Below, in pieces: positions 34,743-42,533 of a stretch of 64,000 nt of DNA. A program made the translations under genes and the position numbers. This stretch comes from Streptomyces flaveolus. GTDB taxonomy: Bacteria > Actinomycetota > Actinomycetes > Streptomycetales > Streptomycetaceae. The number at the start of each line of letters is the position of its first letter. The first letter of the stretch is position 1. Below the pieces are notes generated by a model that worked only from the letters and a program-made list of their open reading frames with translations, did no database searches and was not told where the DNA came from. The stretch spans positions 62,001 to 126,000 of the forward strand of contig NZ_JNWV01000024.1 in the NCBI RefSeq assembly GCF_000716535.1, written 5' to 3'.

Positions 34743-35153
34743 CCGGGACCTCCTCCGGGCCAGTCGGCCGGGGTACGGGACCGCCGTCATCAGGGCGGCC
34801 TGGGGCACGGAGGCGTACCGGAACACGAGGGTGGGGTGACTCCGCTTGGTCCTTTTCGGCGTTGCGGCAGGTGCCCTTGATGGGCCGAACGACGGAGTCA
34901 TCCCCGGGGCCGTCGAGGAGCACGGCGGAGCCGACCGGCGGGGGCACCGTGCCGGTCGGCTCCTTGGACTTGCCGTGACGGCGCGGTCGTCGCCCGCGTC
35001 AGAAGGACGACTCCGTCACCGTCGGCACATCCGGGCTCGAGGCAGGCGGAACGCTCGTTACTGTGAGCCTGTTCGAGACCTGCCGAGTGTCAACAACGCT
35101 CGTGATCAAATCAGCTGGGAAATCCGAAAATGGATACAGCTAAATCAATACAG
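34743..35153. other. Intergenic region left of the IS630-type element
   Basis: No gene is recognised. ATACAGCTA occurs twice (35134-35142 and 35148-35156); the second copy ends in the TA at which the insertion element begins. Confidence 0.5.
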
Positions 35154-35220
35154 CTAGTGGCTCGTCTCGCATCGTTGACCGAATAATCGACGTGCTGTCC
35201 GGCGGACAGCACGCTGTCTC
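35154..35220 (+). repeat. Left terminal inverted repeat
   Basis: Begins CTAGTGGCTCGTCTCGCATC. The first 29 bases are identical to the complement of the far right end, and about 30 of the next 38 also match. The TA at 35155-35156 is the presumed target duplication. Confidence 0.85.
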
Positions 35221-35244
35221 CAGTGATCGATCTTGGAGGTGGTC

Positions 35245-36341
35245 GTGGGGCGTCGACCGAGTGTGTTCGTCCCGCCGGTCAGCATGGAGGAGGGCCGCAG
35301 GCTGCAACGGGTCAGCCGGACGTCGAAGGATCCGGTGCGGCTGCGGCGGGCGATCGTGGTGCTGATGTCCGCCCAGGGCCAGACGGTCAAGGACATCACC
35401 TCGCTGATGCAGGTCAGCGAAGACTACGTCCGTGACGTGATTGACGCGTTCAACGAGCGGGGGTTCGACGCCCTGGACCCAAAATGGAGCGGGTGACGCC
35501 CGAAGGGGATCAGTGAGCGGGTGCGTGAGCACATCCGTCTGATCGCCCGGACGTCCCCCGCCGACTGGGGCATCACCGGCTTCGCCACCTGGAGCCTGGC
35601 CAAGCTCGCCGACCACCTGACCGAACGGCACGTGGTCCCCCGCATCAGCCGTGAAACACTCCGGCGGATCCTGCGCGAGGGCAAGGTCTCCTGGCAGACC
35701 ACGACCACCTGGAAAGCTTCCACCGACCCGGACTTCATCGCCAAGATGCACCGGATCCTGGCCTTATACGACACCCCGCCCACCGACTGCCGGGTGATAT
35801 GCGTCGATGAGTTCGGCCCGCTGAACCTCCAGCCACGCAAAGGCAAGGCCTGGCGCCCGGCCGGCAGGCCCCACCGCCTGCGGGCGACCTACAACCGTTA
35901 CGGCGGGGTGATGCACATGCTCGCCGCCCTCGACCTGGCCACGGGCAAGATCTACTACCGGATCCGCGAGCGCAAACGGTGGCGCGAGTTCCTCGGCCTG
36001 CTCAAGGCCCTGCGGAGCGCTGGCCTGGGGAGAAGCTCTACATCGTGCTCGACAACTTCTCCCCACACCGGCACGCCGAGGTACGCGCCTGGGCCGCCGA
36101 CAACGACGTCGAGCTGGTCTTCCTGCCGACCTACGGATCCTGGCTGAACTGGATCGAATCCGAGTTCGCAGCCCTGCGCTACTTCGCGCTGAACGGCACC
36201 GATCATCGCACCCACGACGAGCAGAACGCCGCCATCGCCGCCTACATCCGCTGGCGGAACAGCCGGGCCGAGCCGAAGACCCGCTTCGCGCCCGAGTCAT
36301 CGATCCGTCAGTGGACCGAATACCCGGCCAAGGCTGCGTGA
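35245..36341 (+). pseudogene. IS630-family transposase, disrupted
   Basis: The full-length frame would encode about 365 residues. N-terminal helix-turn-helix: LRRAIVVLMSAQGQTVKDIT, then MQVSEDYVRDVIDAFNERGF. The DDE catalytic residues are in VICVDEFGPLNLQP (Asp), LYIVLDNFSPH (Asp) and YGSWLNWIESEFAALRYF (Glu). It is broken twice. An in-frame TGA at 35494-35496 follows DPKWSG where Gly would be expected, and a one-base loss (short G run) near 36016-36020 moves the last third to another frame (ERWPGEKLYIVLDN). GTG with GGAGG upstream is the probable start. Confidence 0.88.
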
Positions 36342-36349
36342 CAAGCCAC
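36326..36349 (-). repeat. Imperfect right end of the IS630 element
   Basis: Its complement starts GTGGCTTGTCACGCAGCC, matching the left end (GTGGCTCGTCTCGCATCG) at 14 of 18 positions and 19 of 24 overall. It contains the transposase stop codon, as is common in this family. No TA follows it. Confidence 0.55.
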
Positions 36350-36455
36350 GAGCTCAGTCGATTGCCCCACGGCGGCAACGTGCACCCTGCCATGGCGAAG
36401 GGGCCGATAGTCTCGGGGAATCTTGGTTCGGATATCGCTACGCACGGAGGCCATG

Positions 36456-36965
36456 ATGATGCGGTTGGCGCGGGGTTCAAGCCGACTGTACGGCGTGATG
36501 CTCATACTGGCGGCGGTAGTCCTGCTCGCGGACCAGCTCACCAAGCTGTGGGCGGTCTCCGCGCTGTCCGACGGCGAGCGCGTCGCCGTGATCCCGCCTT
36601 TGATCTACTTCCGGCTGCTGTACAACCCTGGCGCCGCGTTTTCCATAGGCATCGAGGCGACATGGGTGTTCACCCTGGCAACGGCAGCGGCAGTGGCCGG
36701 CATTCTCTACACCGCACGCCGACTGGCCTCGGCGAGCTGGGCGCTCGTGCTGGGCGCGCTGCTCGGCGGTGCGGTATCCCACCTGGGCGACCGACTCCTC
36801 CGCGAGCCCGGCCTGGGCCGCGGGCATGTTGTGGACTTCATCGACTACGGCCCGTTCGTGGGTAACGTCGCCGACATCGCGCTCGTCTGCGGGTGCGCTG
36901 GGTTGGTGCTGCTCAGCCTGCGTGGTGTGCAACTCGTTAAGGTGCCGGGCGAAGAATCCGCCTAA
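36456..36965 (+). CDS. lspA: Signal peptidase II (lipoprotein signal peptidase)
   Basis: A 169-residue, four-helix membrane aspartyl protease that removes signal peptides from diacylglyceryl-modified prolipoproteins. YGVMLILAAVVLLADQLTKL is helix 1 with the family D-Q-x-T-K. LLYNPGAAFSIG is the N-P-G-A-A-F loop. LLGGAVSHLGDRLL supplies the first catalytic Asp (HLGDR instead of the usual NLIDR), and DFIDYGPFVGNVADIAL the second (NVAD). Three successive ATGs follow GGAGG; the second or third has better spacing. It lies between the IS630 transposase and an IS1380 fragment, inside the inverted ends. It is probably an accessory paralogue rather than the housekeeping gene, which is normally beside pseudouridine synthase and ileS. 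Confidence 0.88.
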   Translation: MMRLARGSSRLYGVMLILAAVVLLADQLTKLWAVSALSDGERVAVIPPLIYFRLLYNPGAAFSIGIEATWVFTLATAAAVAGILYTARRLASASWALVLGALLGGAVSHLGDRLLREPGLGRGHVVDFIDYGPFVGNVADIALVCGCAGLVLLSLRGVQLVKVPGEESA

Positions 36966-37119
36966 CCTCCCTGTTTCGCTTCGAGTGGCTGAGCCGGTCT
37001 GAGCTGGTGTGCAGTGGTGGTTCGGCTGCTTTTCGTCGGCGGGCATGGCCGTGGCCCGACGCGCGGGTCGGGTGCTCCAGGGTTCCTCGGGTGGTGGGCG
37101 GGCAGGGGCGCTGCATGCT

Positions 37120-37287
37120 TCAGGTGGCTGGCCGGGGCAGGGCTGTGAGGCCTACGAACGCGCTGGTCAGGTCGTTTCGCCAGGGCCAGGTTGCGGAGAT
37201 GCGCAGATGGAAGCGGCGACCGCCCCGGGTGATGCGAGCGGCTGCATGCAGCAGCCGGTAGCGGAGCTTGTTCGGCTCGGCGAGATA
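37120..37287 (-). pseudogene. IS1380-family transposase C-terminal remnant
   Basis: The minus strand reads LAEPNKLRYRLLHAAARITR, then GGRRFHLRISATWPWRNDLT and ALPRPAT before a stop. The RYRLLH-AAR, GRR and TWPW blocks are typical of the end of IS1380 transposases. Its 5' side stops where similarity to the IS630 left end begins (about 37285), so the two elements are fused there. Confidence 0.65.
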
Positions 37288-37348
37288 GTCTGCTGGCCGC
37301 CGGGCGGCACGTCGGTTACTCGGTCAACGATGCGAGACGAGCCACTAG
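37282..37348 (-). repeat. Inverted second copy of the IS630 left end
   Basis: The last 29 bases are the exact complement of the left end, and matching continues with gaps in identity to about 37282. TA at 37346-37347 borders it. Confidence 0.85.
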
Positions 37349-37582
37349 GAAATGTGAACGACCTCGTCGGTCACAGGCGGCAAGCGCGGTGTTCAGCACG
37401 GCGCGGACCGTCGCGTAGCGGTGACGGCCTTGGCTTCGAGACGGTCGGTGTCCACCACCGCGAGTGCCGCGGTGTCGGGACGGGCGGAGGCGACCCGCCC
37501 AATGGTGACCGGGTGCCGTCACCCCATACCCACCACCCCGGGTGCACCGGCCGGACTGGTTGCCCAGCCGCGCGCCGACCGG

Positions 37583-37789
37583 TCAAGTGATCGCTTGCGT
37601 GGTCCCGTCAGGCAGCGCGCAGGCCTCACCGGCGTAGGGGCGTGAAATGATCTGTCCGCCGGCGGCCGTGCAGTCGTCTCTGGAGATGTTCGGAGACGAG
37701 GCGGCACCGGCGCTGACAGCGCCGACGGTGCTCACGCCGGCAAGGGTCGCCGCGGCCAGGACCAAGCCCAGGATTCTGCGGATGCGCAT
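37583..37789 (-). CDS. Small secreted peptide with two cysteines
   Basis: A 68-residue protein with a perfect AGGAGGAAGTC-ATG start. The Sec signal peptide is ILGLVLAAATLAGVSTVGAV, then SAGAA. The mature part of about 38 residues contains two cysteines (DDCTAAGGQIISRPYAGEAC) that can form a disulfide. No known toxin or bacteriocin motif was recognised. Similar short secreted peptides are common in streptomycetes and mostly uncharacterised. Confidence 0.75.
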   Translation of the reverse strand: MRIRRILGLVLAAATLAGVSTVGAVSAGAASSPNISRDDCTAAGGQIISRPYAGEACALPDGTTQAIT

Positions 37790-38134
37790 GACTTCCTCCT
37801 CCTCTCAGGCGCCTTCGTTCGGCCTGCGGGAAGGACAAGTCTCAAGACGACGGCGCCCTCTTACTCAGCATGGGCGCTCCGCATGAGGCCCGCGAGGCGA
37901 GGTTGGGCGCCGCGCCCGGGCAGTGACTGCCCGGCCCCGAAGAGGCATGACGTCACCGACCTCGAGTGGCCGCATCGGTACGCCGCGTGCGCGTCGCTGG
38001 GAGCAGGGCGACGTCGATGTCGTTGGCGTCGGGACTGCCCACCGGGGCCGTGTTGTGTCCGGGCAGGCCGGGGGTCGGGGGCGGTCCGTACTGCCTTCGA
38101 CCGATGCCGGCGGACGGTTGCGGCGCGCGGTCCG
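37790..38134. other. Spacer between two small secreted-protein genes
   Basis: No coding signal on either strand. It should hold the promoter of the 68-residue peptide gene. Confidence 0.5.
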
Positions 38135-38410
38135 CTAACGCGGTTCGTGGGCCGCCGCCCGGCAGGCAGCGGTCGCGGCGCCGCCTGCCACTCCGGCCTC
38201 GGTCAGCCCGGTCACACAACTCTGCAGGTCTCCGACCACGCCACGGCTGCAGGCCGCTGTGACGGAGTCGGAAGCGGTGGCACCGGCCAGTTCGGCCATC
38301 TGTGTGCAGGCGGGGATGTCCGCCCGGACCGCGGGAGCGGCGAGGACCGCACCGCCGAGGGTGAGGGTCAGGCCGGTGAGGGCACCGGCGATACGGGTCG
38401 ACGTGCGCAT
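38135..38410 (-). CDS. Small secreted protein with four cysteines
   Basis: A 91-residue protein with signal peptide IAGALTGLTLTLGGAVLAAP, then AVRA. The mature helix-rich part has four cysteines (IPACTQMAELAG, AACSRG, LQSCVTGL, TAACRAA) spaced to give two disulfides. GGAAGGCAGG lies upstream of the ATG. Same orientation as the 68-residue secreted peptide 345 bases away, but no obvious sequence relation. Function unknown. Confidence 0.72.
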   Translation of the reverse strand: MRTSTRIAGALTGLTLTLGGAVLAAPAVRADIPACTQMAELAGATASDSVTAACSRGVVGDLQSCVTGLTEAGVAGGAATAACRAAAHEPR

Positions 38411-38689
38411 GGGACGCACCTGCCTTCCGGATCGGTCGCGCGGTCCTGGTCCCGGCGGGCCGGATCCGCGCGGTGGGCCGCCTGGCGACGCTCGGTGAGT
38501 GGGGCCCCGGCCGACGGGCTCACGGGCTGACCGCACGATTCCGCATCGCGTCCCATGAGCCGCACCGGGACATGGTTGCCAGGCCGAAGGGCACCGGACC
38601 GGACGACACGCACACGGACCTCCACTCGCGGGCCCCTCACTCCAGCGTCGCATCCTCTCCCCCGCCCGTCCTGGGCACCCGGGGGAGGC

Positions 38690-39090
38690 CGCGCCGAGCT
38701 TGTCGTGCTCGCAGCCGCGGTCGGCCGACAGTGCGTCCGGCCGTCGGCGTGGGCGGCCGACGTGACCGGCAACGGTGGGAACCTTGTCCAGCAAAGGCAG
38801 CAGTTGAGTGGCGTTCGTCGCGATTGCCGCCGGTCAGGAGCACCGCGAGCGGGATGCCCCGAGCGCCGCTGAGGACGTGATGCTTGCTTGGTGGGATGAG
38901 TCGATCAGCCATCGGGGCCAGTCGAGTTTGTCCGCCGACCGTAGCTTCGTCAGCAGCACAAGATCCCGAATGGGGCTTGCCAGTCCGCCACCCGTGGCCG
39001 GCCCGTGACCAGCCTCGGCCCGGCCGGCGACAACGGTTCGATCAGCGACCACAGTTCATCCGCGGTGATCCACGGTCGCGGCTGTAGCTT
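38690..39090 (-). pseudogene. IS5-family transposase remnant
   Basis: Minus-strand blocks in order but in several frames: ITADELWSLIEPLSPAGPRL (N-terminus), GARGIPLAVLLTGGNRDERH, and LLPLLDKVPTVAGHVGRPRR followed by RPDALSADRGCEHDKL. These are conserved segments of IS5/IS427-type transposases. The part between the first two is deleted and the C-terminus is gone. Inactive. The 280 bases before it hold nothing recognisable. Confidence 0.7.
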
Positions 39091-39207
39091 CCCGACGCCC
39101 GCACGAACGAGCAGGTAGCCCGACAGTCACATGATCAACGACTTCCTGTCAGAGCCAGTAAGAGCTGTCCCTCAATCACTTGTCACACAACCTGGCATGA
39201 TCGACGG

Positions 39208-39597
39208 GTGTCCAGTGAACCATCGCGGCCGAGCCGCATGAAGTACGTCCTGTTCGACGTCGACGGCACGTTGATCGACGCGGTGAGCAACCAGCGCACC
39301 GTCTGGAGAACTTGGGCGGAGCGGTACGGGCTGGACGCGGACGAGGTGTACCGGGTGGCTCTGCGGACGCGACCTACAGAGACGTTCGCCCAGGTCGCTG
39401 CGGGCCGAGATCCGCGCGAGTGTCTGGCCACGCTGCATGAATTGGAGGATGAAGACGTCCGATCCGGCGTCTACGCGGCGTTCGACGGTGCGTCGGAGCT
39501 GCTGCACGGCCTGCCACTGAAGTCCTGGCGCGTGGGGGGCACGTTCGCCGACCATGAGCACGGCGGTGAAGCGAAGGCCCATTGGTCGCCTTGGTAA
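39208..39597 (+). pseudogene. HAD-superfamily hydrolase, truncated
   Basis: The first 90 residues are a good HAD phosphatase: KYVLFDVDGTLIDAVSNQRT holds the nucleophile and acid Asp residues, and a helical cap follows (TWAERYGLDADEVYRVALRT, then FDGASELLHGLP). After that the sequence loses its family character and stops at residue 129. Motifs II-IV (Ser/Thr, Lys and the acidic pair) are missing, so no activity is expected. ATG at 39238 is an alternative start. Confidence 0.65.
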
Positions 39598-39835
39598 GCG
39601 GCGCAGTGGCCGTGTGCGGCCCGTGCGGGCTGCGCGGGACGGCAATGTGAGGAGGAACCCCTTGCCGCCGGACGCGGAATCGGGGTGGCACACGGGGCGC
39701 ATGCTGCACTGAGCCGTGAGCGCCGTATAGCGGGCGATGACCTGCGGTAGACCAGGTGGTCCGGGACCACCACCGGTCCAGTCAAAGCGAGCCGGCCGCC
39801 GAGGCGCGGGTCGTACGTCGCCCGACCGCCGGCAC

Positions 39836-40085
39836 CTAACCCTGCCCCAGCTCAGTGGTCAGCGCGGCGCCGATGTCCACCTCGTCCTGCGTCCAGCCGG
39901 TGATGTCGAACAGCGGTCCGTCCAACGGCCCATCGACCAGTTCGGCCTAGCACCCGCCCGGCCAGCATTCCCGGGGCGATGGAATGGACTGCGCGTGATC
40001 GACACCGGCGACATCGACGTCCTCCCCGGCCTGGACGCCGACACGGGCGAACACCACCCCACCCACCGTCGCCCCGACCGGAAGA
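39836..40085 (-). pseudogene. Remnant of an unknown gene with an in-frame amber codon
   Basis: One minus-strand frame reads VGATVGGVVFARVGVQAGED, then VAGVDHAQSIPSPREC. After a TAG at 39947-39949 it continues in the same frame as AELVDGPLDGPLFDITGWTQ and DEVDIGAALTTEL to a second stop. Both parts have strong codon bias. It looks like a C-terminal fragment inactivated by a nonsense change. No family recognised. The stretch from 39598 to here holds nothing else. Confidence 0.4.
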
Positions 40086-40095
40086 AGGCGTCCGC

Positions 40096-41103
40096 TCACT
40101 GTGTGACGAGGCGGAACGGGTGGTGCGGGTCCCGGGGACATACGGCGATGATCAGCCGACCCCGGCCCGGTGAGACGCCTGTCGGAACGTTGGCGCCCAT
40201 GACCCGGCTGTCCTGCCGGTCCTCGTAGGGGATCCAACTGGTGGTGCCGGGGTCCCATTCGCGCTGGTCGATGGTGAGCAGCGGGGTGAGCGCTGCGTCG
40301 CAGACCGGACAGGCCAGGCGCACGGGTCCGGTAAGGGCCCAGGCGATGTAGCCGCCGGCCTTCCAACCGGGGGCCGTGGACAGGTTGCAGACGTACTGTT
40401 CGTCCGGCTCCTCGCTCTCGTTCTCTTCCTGTCCCTCCCACGCTTCGATGCGCTCCTGCACGTCCTCGGGGAGCTCTTCGAACCATGGGTGCTCGATGAC
40501 CTCTTCGGGGTGCAGCACGCATGGCGAGGGGACAAGCTCGGGACGGCCTACGACCCCGGGAACCGGCTGCTCGGTCAGCGGTGTGCCGGTCTCCCCCGAG
40601 TGCCGCCACCTCAATTCCACGTGCATCTCGTGGCGGCTCTCGCCGTGCCGTTCGAAGGGGCACCAGAACACCTGGAGCAGGTCCCCTGCCCCGCTGTCGG
40701 GCAGACCGGGCACGTCCCGCCGGTACAGCTGGGTCACGCCGATCAGCGGGATGGGGTCGGTGTCGGCCAGGTGGGGTGCGTGCCGGCCTCGCTTGAAGCG
40801 GGAGAGCTCGTCGGCCTCCTCGGCGTTGGGGCCGGAGCGCGGATCGCGCCGCCAGGCCCGTTCCAGGATCTCCCGCTCGCGCAGCACATCGGCGTAGCGG
40901 TGGCCGCGGTCCCGCCTGTGGGGGAGGGTACACACGGGCCAGGGCTCGTCGGCGGGCCAGAGCATCGGGCCGCCGACGGAGCTTTCCAGGGCCGTGGGCG
41001 TGCCGCGGCGTGGGTGCAGCCGGGTCACGGTGCGGCGCAGCGCGACCAGTTCGGCGACGATCGCTTCCATGTCGACAGGGCGCGGTGGGGTCGTACGGGG
41101 CAT
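40096..41103 (-). CDS. YwqG/DUF1963-like protein
   Basis: A 335-residue cytoplasmic protein. SSVGGPMLWPADEPWPVCTL near residue 45 is the GG-x-x-x-WP pattern of the DUF1963/YwqG family. A later QVFWCPFERHGESRHEMHVE and an acidic stretch (EGQEENESEEPDEQYVC) follow. ACPVCDAALTPLLTIDQREW carries a C-x2-C pair, and VCPRDPHHPFRLVTQ ends it. Its ATG overlaps the stop of the Imm35-like gene by one base (TGATG), so the two are co-translated. YwqG-like proteins often accompany immunity proteins of polymorphic toxins (family knowledge). Confidence 0.7.
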   Translation of the reverse strand: MPRTTPPRPVDMEAIVAELVALRRTVTRLHPRRGTPTALESSVGGPMLWPADEPWPVCTLPHRRDRGHRYADVLREREILERAWRRDPRSGPNAEEADELSRFKRGRHAPHLADTDPIPLIGVTQLYRRDVPGLPDSGAGDLLQVFWCPFERHGESRHEMHVELRWRHSGETGTPLTEQPVPGVVGRPELVPSPCVLHPEEVIEHPWFEELPEDVQERIEAWEGQEENESEEPDEQYVCNLSTAPGWKAGGYIAWALTGPVRLACPVCDAALTPLLTIDQREWDPGTTSWIPYEDRQDSRVMGANVPTGVSPGRGRLIIAVCPRDPHHPFRLVTQ

Positions 41104-41726
41104 CAGCCGAGGTTTCCTACAAGAGGTGGGCGGGTCGGGGCGGCAGGGCCCGCGGCCGGACGGATTTGGCAGCATGCTGCATCGACGAGCTGCTCCGAAT
41201 CGTAGGAACGGGACCGGGTGCACGATCGGCATGCCCGACCGGCTTTCCAGTCATCCGTCGTGTCATCACCGTCCAGCAACGCCCTCACGTACTCGATGGC
41301 CTCCGCAGGCGAGAGCATGGGCAGCCACTGCCGCAGTGTCCGCACAGCATGCATGCGTCCGCGTGTAGCGGCGACTCCGCACAGCTCATCGTGTAGATCG
41401 TCTACTGCGGTACGCGCCGGCAACCCGCGTATCCGAGCCCGGTAGTCGGCCTCCCACTGCCCTGTTTTCACGGAGACGACGCCGACGCTGTGCAGTCCCC
41501 CGTCGACGCGGTCGACCAGATACGGCCCATTGCCGACCAGCGAGTGCTCCCATTTCCGAGTGCGTACGAACTCCTCGGACTGCCAGGAGACGATCCACAC
41601 CAGCTCGTGCTCCTCGACGTGGACGACAGCCATCCGCTTCGCGTCCGCACTCGCAGCCCGCCATTGCTGATAGTCGCGCTCCAACTGTTCTTCGACAGTC
41701 CGGACGGCGACTTCTCGCTCGATCAC
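41103..41726 (-). CDS. YrhB/Imm35-like immunity-type protein
   Basis: A 207-residue protein. The first 100 residues follow the Imm35/YrhB pattern: VWIVSWQSEEFVRTRKWEHS, then LVGNGPYLVDRVDGGLHSVG and WEADYRARIRG. The C-terminal half is helical (ALLDGDDTTDDWKAGRA) and ends in a Cys-rich, low-complexity tail. A GTG start is assumed; no good ribosome site is seen. Coupled by a one-base overlap to the YwqG-like gene. No toxin gene is adjacent. Confidence 0.6.
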   Translation of the reverse strand: MIEREVAVRTVEEQLERDYQQWRAASADAKRMAVVHVEEHELVWIVSWQSEEFVRTRKWEHSLVGNGPYLVDRVDGGLHSVGVVSVKTGQWEADYRARIRGLPARTAVDDLHDELCGVAATRGRMHAVRTLRQWLPMLSPAEAIEYVRALLDGDDTTDDWKAGRACRSCTRSRSYDSEQLVDAACCQIRPAAGPAAPTRPPLVGNLG

Positions 41727-42533
41727 GCGTGCAGCATCCCGTACCGGCCCCTCTGTAGACCAGCGAATTCGAACGGCTCAGCGCCACGGGCGAGAGCACT
41801 GGCGGACCTCGAGCCGGGGCGTCCGGGAGCCGGCGTGCGAGCCGGGCTTTCACGGTGGGCGGCTGGGGCAGCGCCGCGGCCAGGACCTCGTCGACCACGG
41901 CAGCTCATCCTCACCGGCCGACAGCACCTCGCTGCTGACCGGTGCACCGCAGAGCCTTCGGGCCGGTGGCCGGGCTGAAACCGGACAGCCCGGCCAACCG
42001 GATCGGATGTCCGCGCGGCGGGGGTAGCAGCCTGACGGCACGAGCGTGGCGGGCGGCAGATCGCTCCCCGTCCGGTCTCTCAAGAACTCTGTCGCCTGGT
42101 TGAGCAGCAACACCGCCGCTGCGAGGAACACCGCATCTTCGGGATGCCGGCAGTGGGCCGTCGGCGGGGCGGGTCAGAGCGGCAGCGAGTGCCGCCTGGT
42201 GCCGGTCAGGCGCGTGGCAGGGGGGCCGACCGCGGGTGCCAGGGGGCTGCGGGACTGACGGGACCGAGAGGTCGGCACTGTCACGGTGGCCGCGATCCGG
42301 CTTTGGCTGCGAGCGCGATGCGCCGACGACACCTCAGTTGATTCTCATACGGCGCCAGAACGCATAGCTACCGGTGCCCACTTCGGGCCAGTGGTTTCCC
42401 AGGGGCCACAAGCTTGCGCCTGGGCCGGAAAGTGGTCCTGGTCATCAACGCCGAGCCATCTCTGCCTAGTTGAGGCTGCGGTAATGAGCCTTCGGCATGG
42501 CCAATCGGCGTGCAGGCGATGCATCATGGATCG
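41727..42533. other. Long intergenic stretch with minus-strand debris
   Basis: Two coding-looking minus-strand pieces in different frames, VFLAAAVLLLNQATEFLRDR (about 42.08-42.14 kb) and VVDEVLAAALPQPPTVKARL (about 41.84-41.90 kb), suggest one broken gene of unknown type. The rest shows no signal. Confidence 0.35.

Larger units (their letters stand above)
35154..37348. mobile_element. IS630-family element with an inverted second left end enclosing lspA
   Basis: The segment is bounded by exact 29-base inverted repeats, each bordered by CTAG, so a TA flanks both ends as expected for IS630/Tc1-type insertion. Inside are a broken IS630 transposase, an intact lspA-like gene and an IS1380 transposase tail. 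A less perfect inverted repeat (19 of 24 matching the left end) at 36326-36349 lies at the end of the transposase gene and defines a normal-sized IS of about 1.2 kb. The far repeat is therefore best read as the left end of a second, mostly lost copy, giving a composite-transposon-like structure of 2.2 kb. Confidence 0.7.

Noticed and set aside
37349..37582. Minus-strand coding-looking pieces (TAALAVVDTDRLEAKAV and RYATVRAVLNTALAAC)
   Set aside because: They lie in two frames and resemble transposase fragments, but I could not match them to a family.
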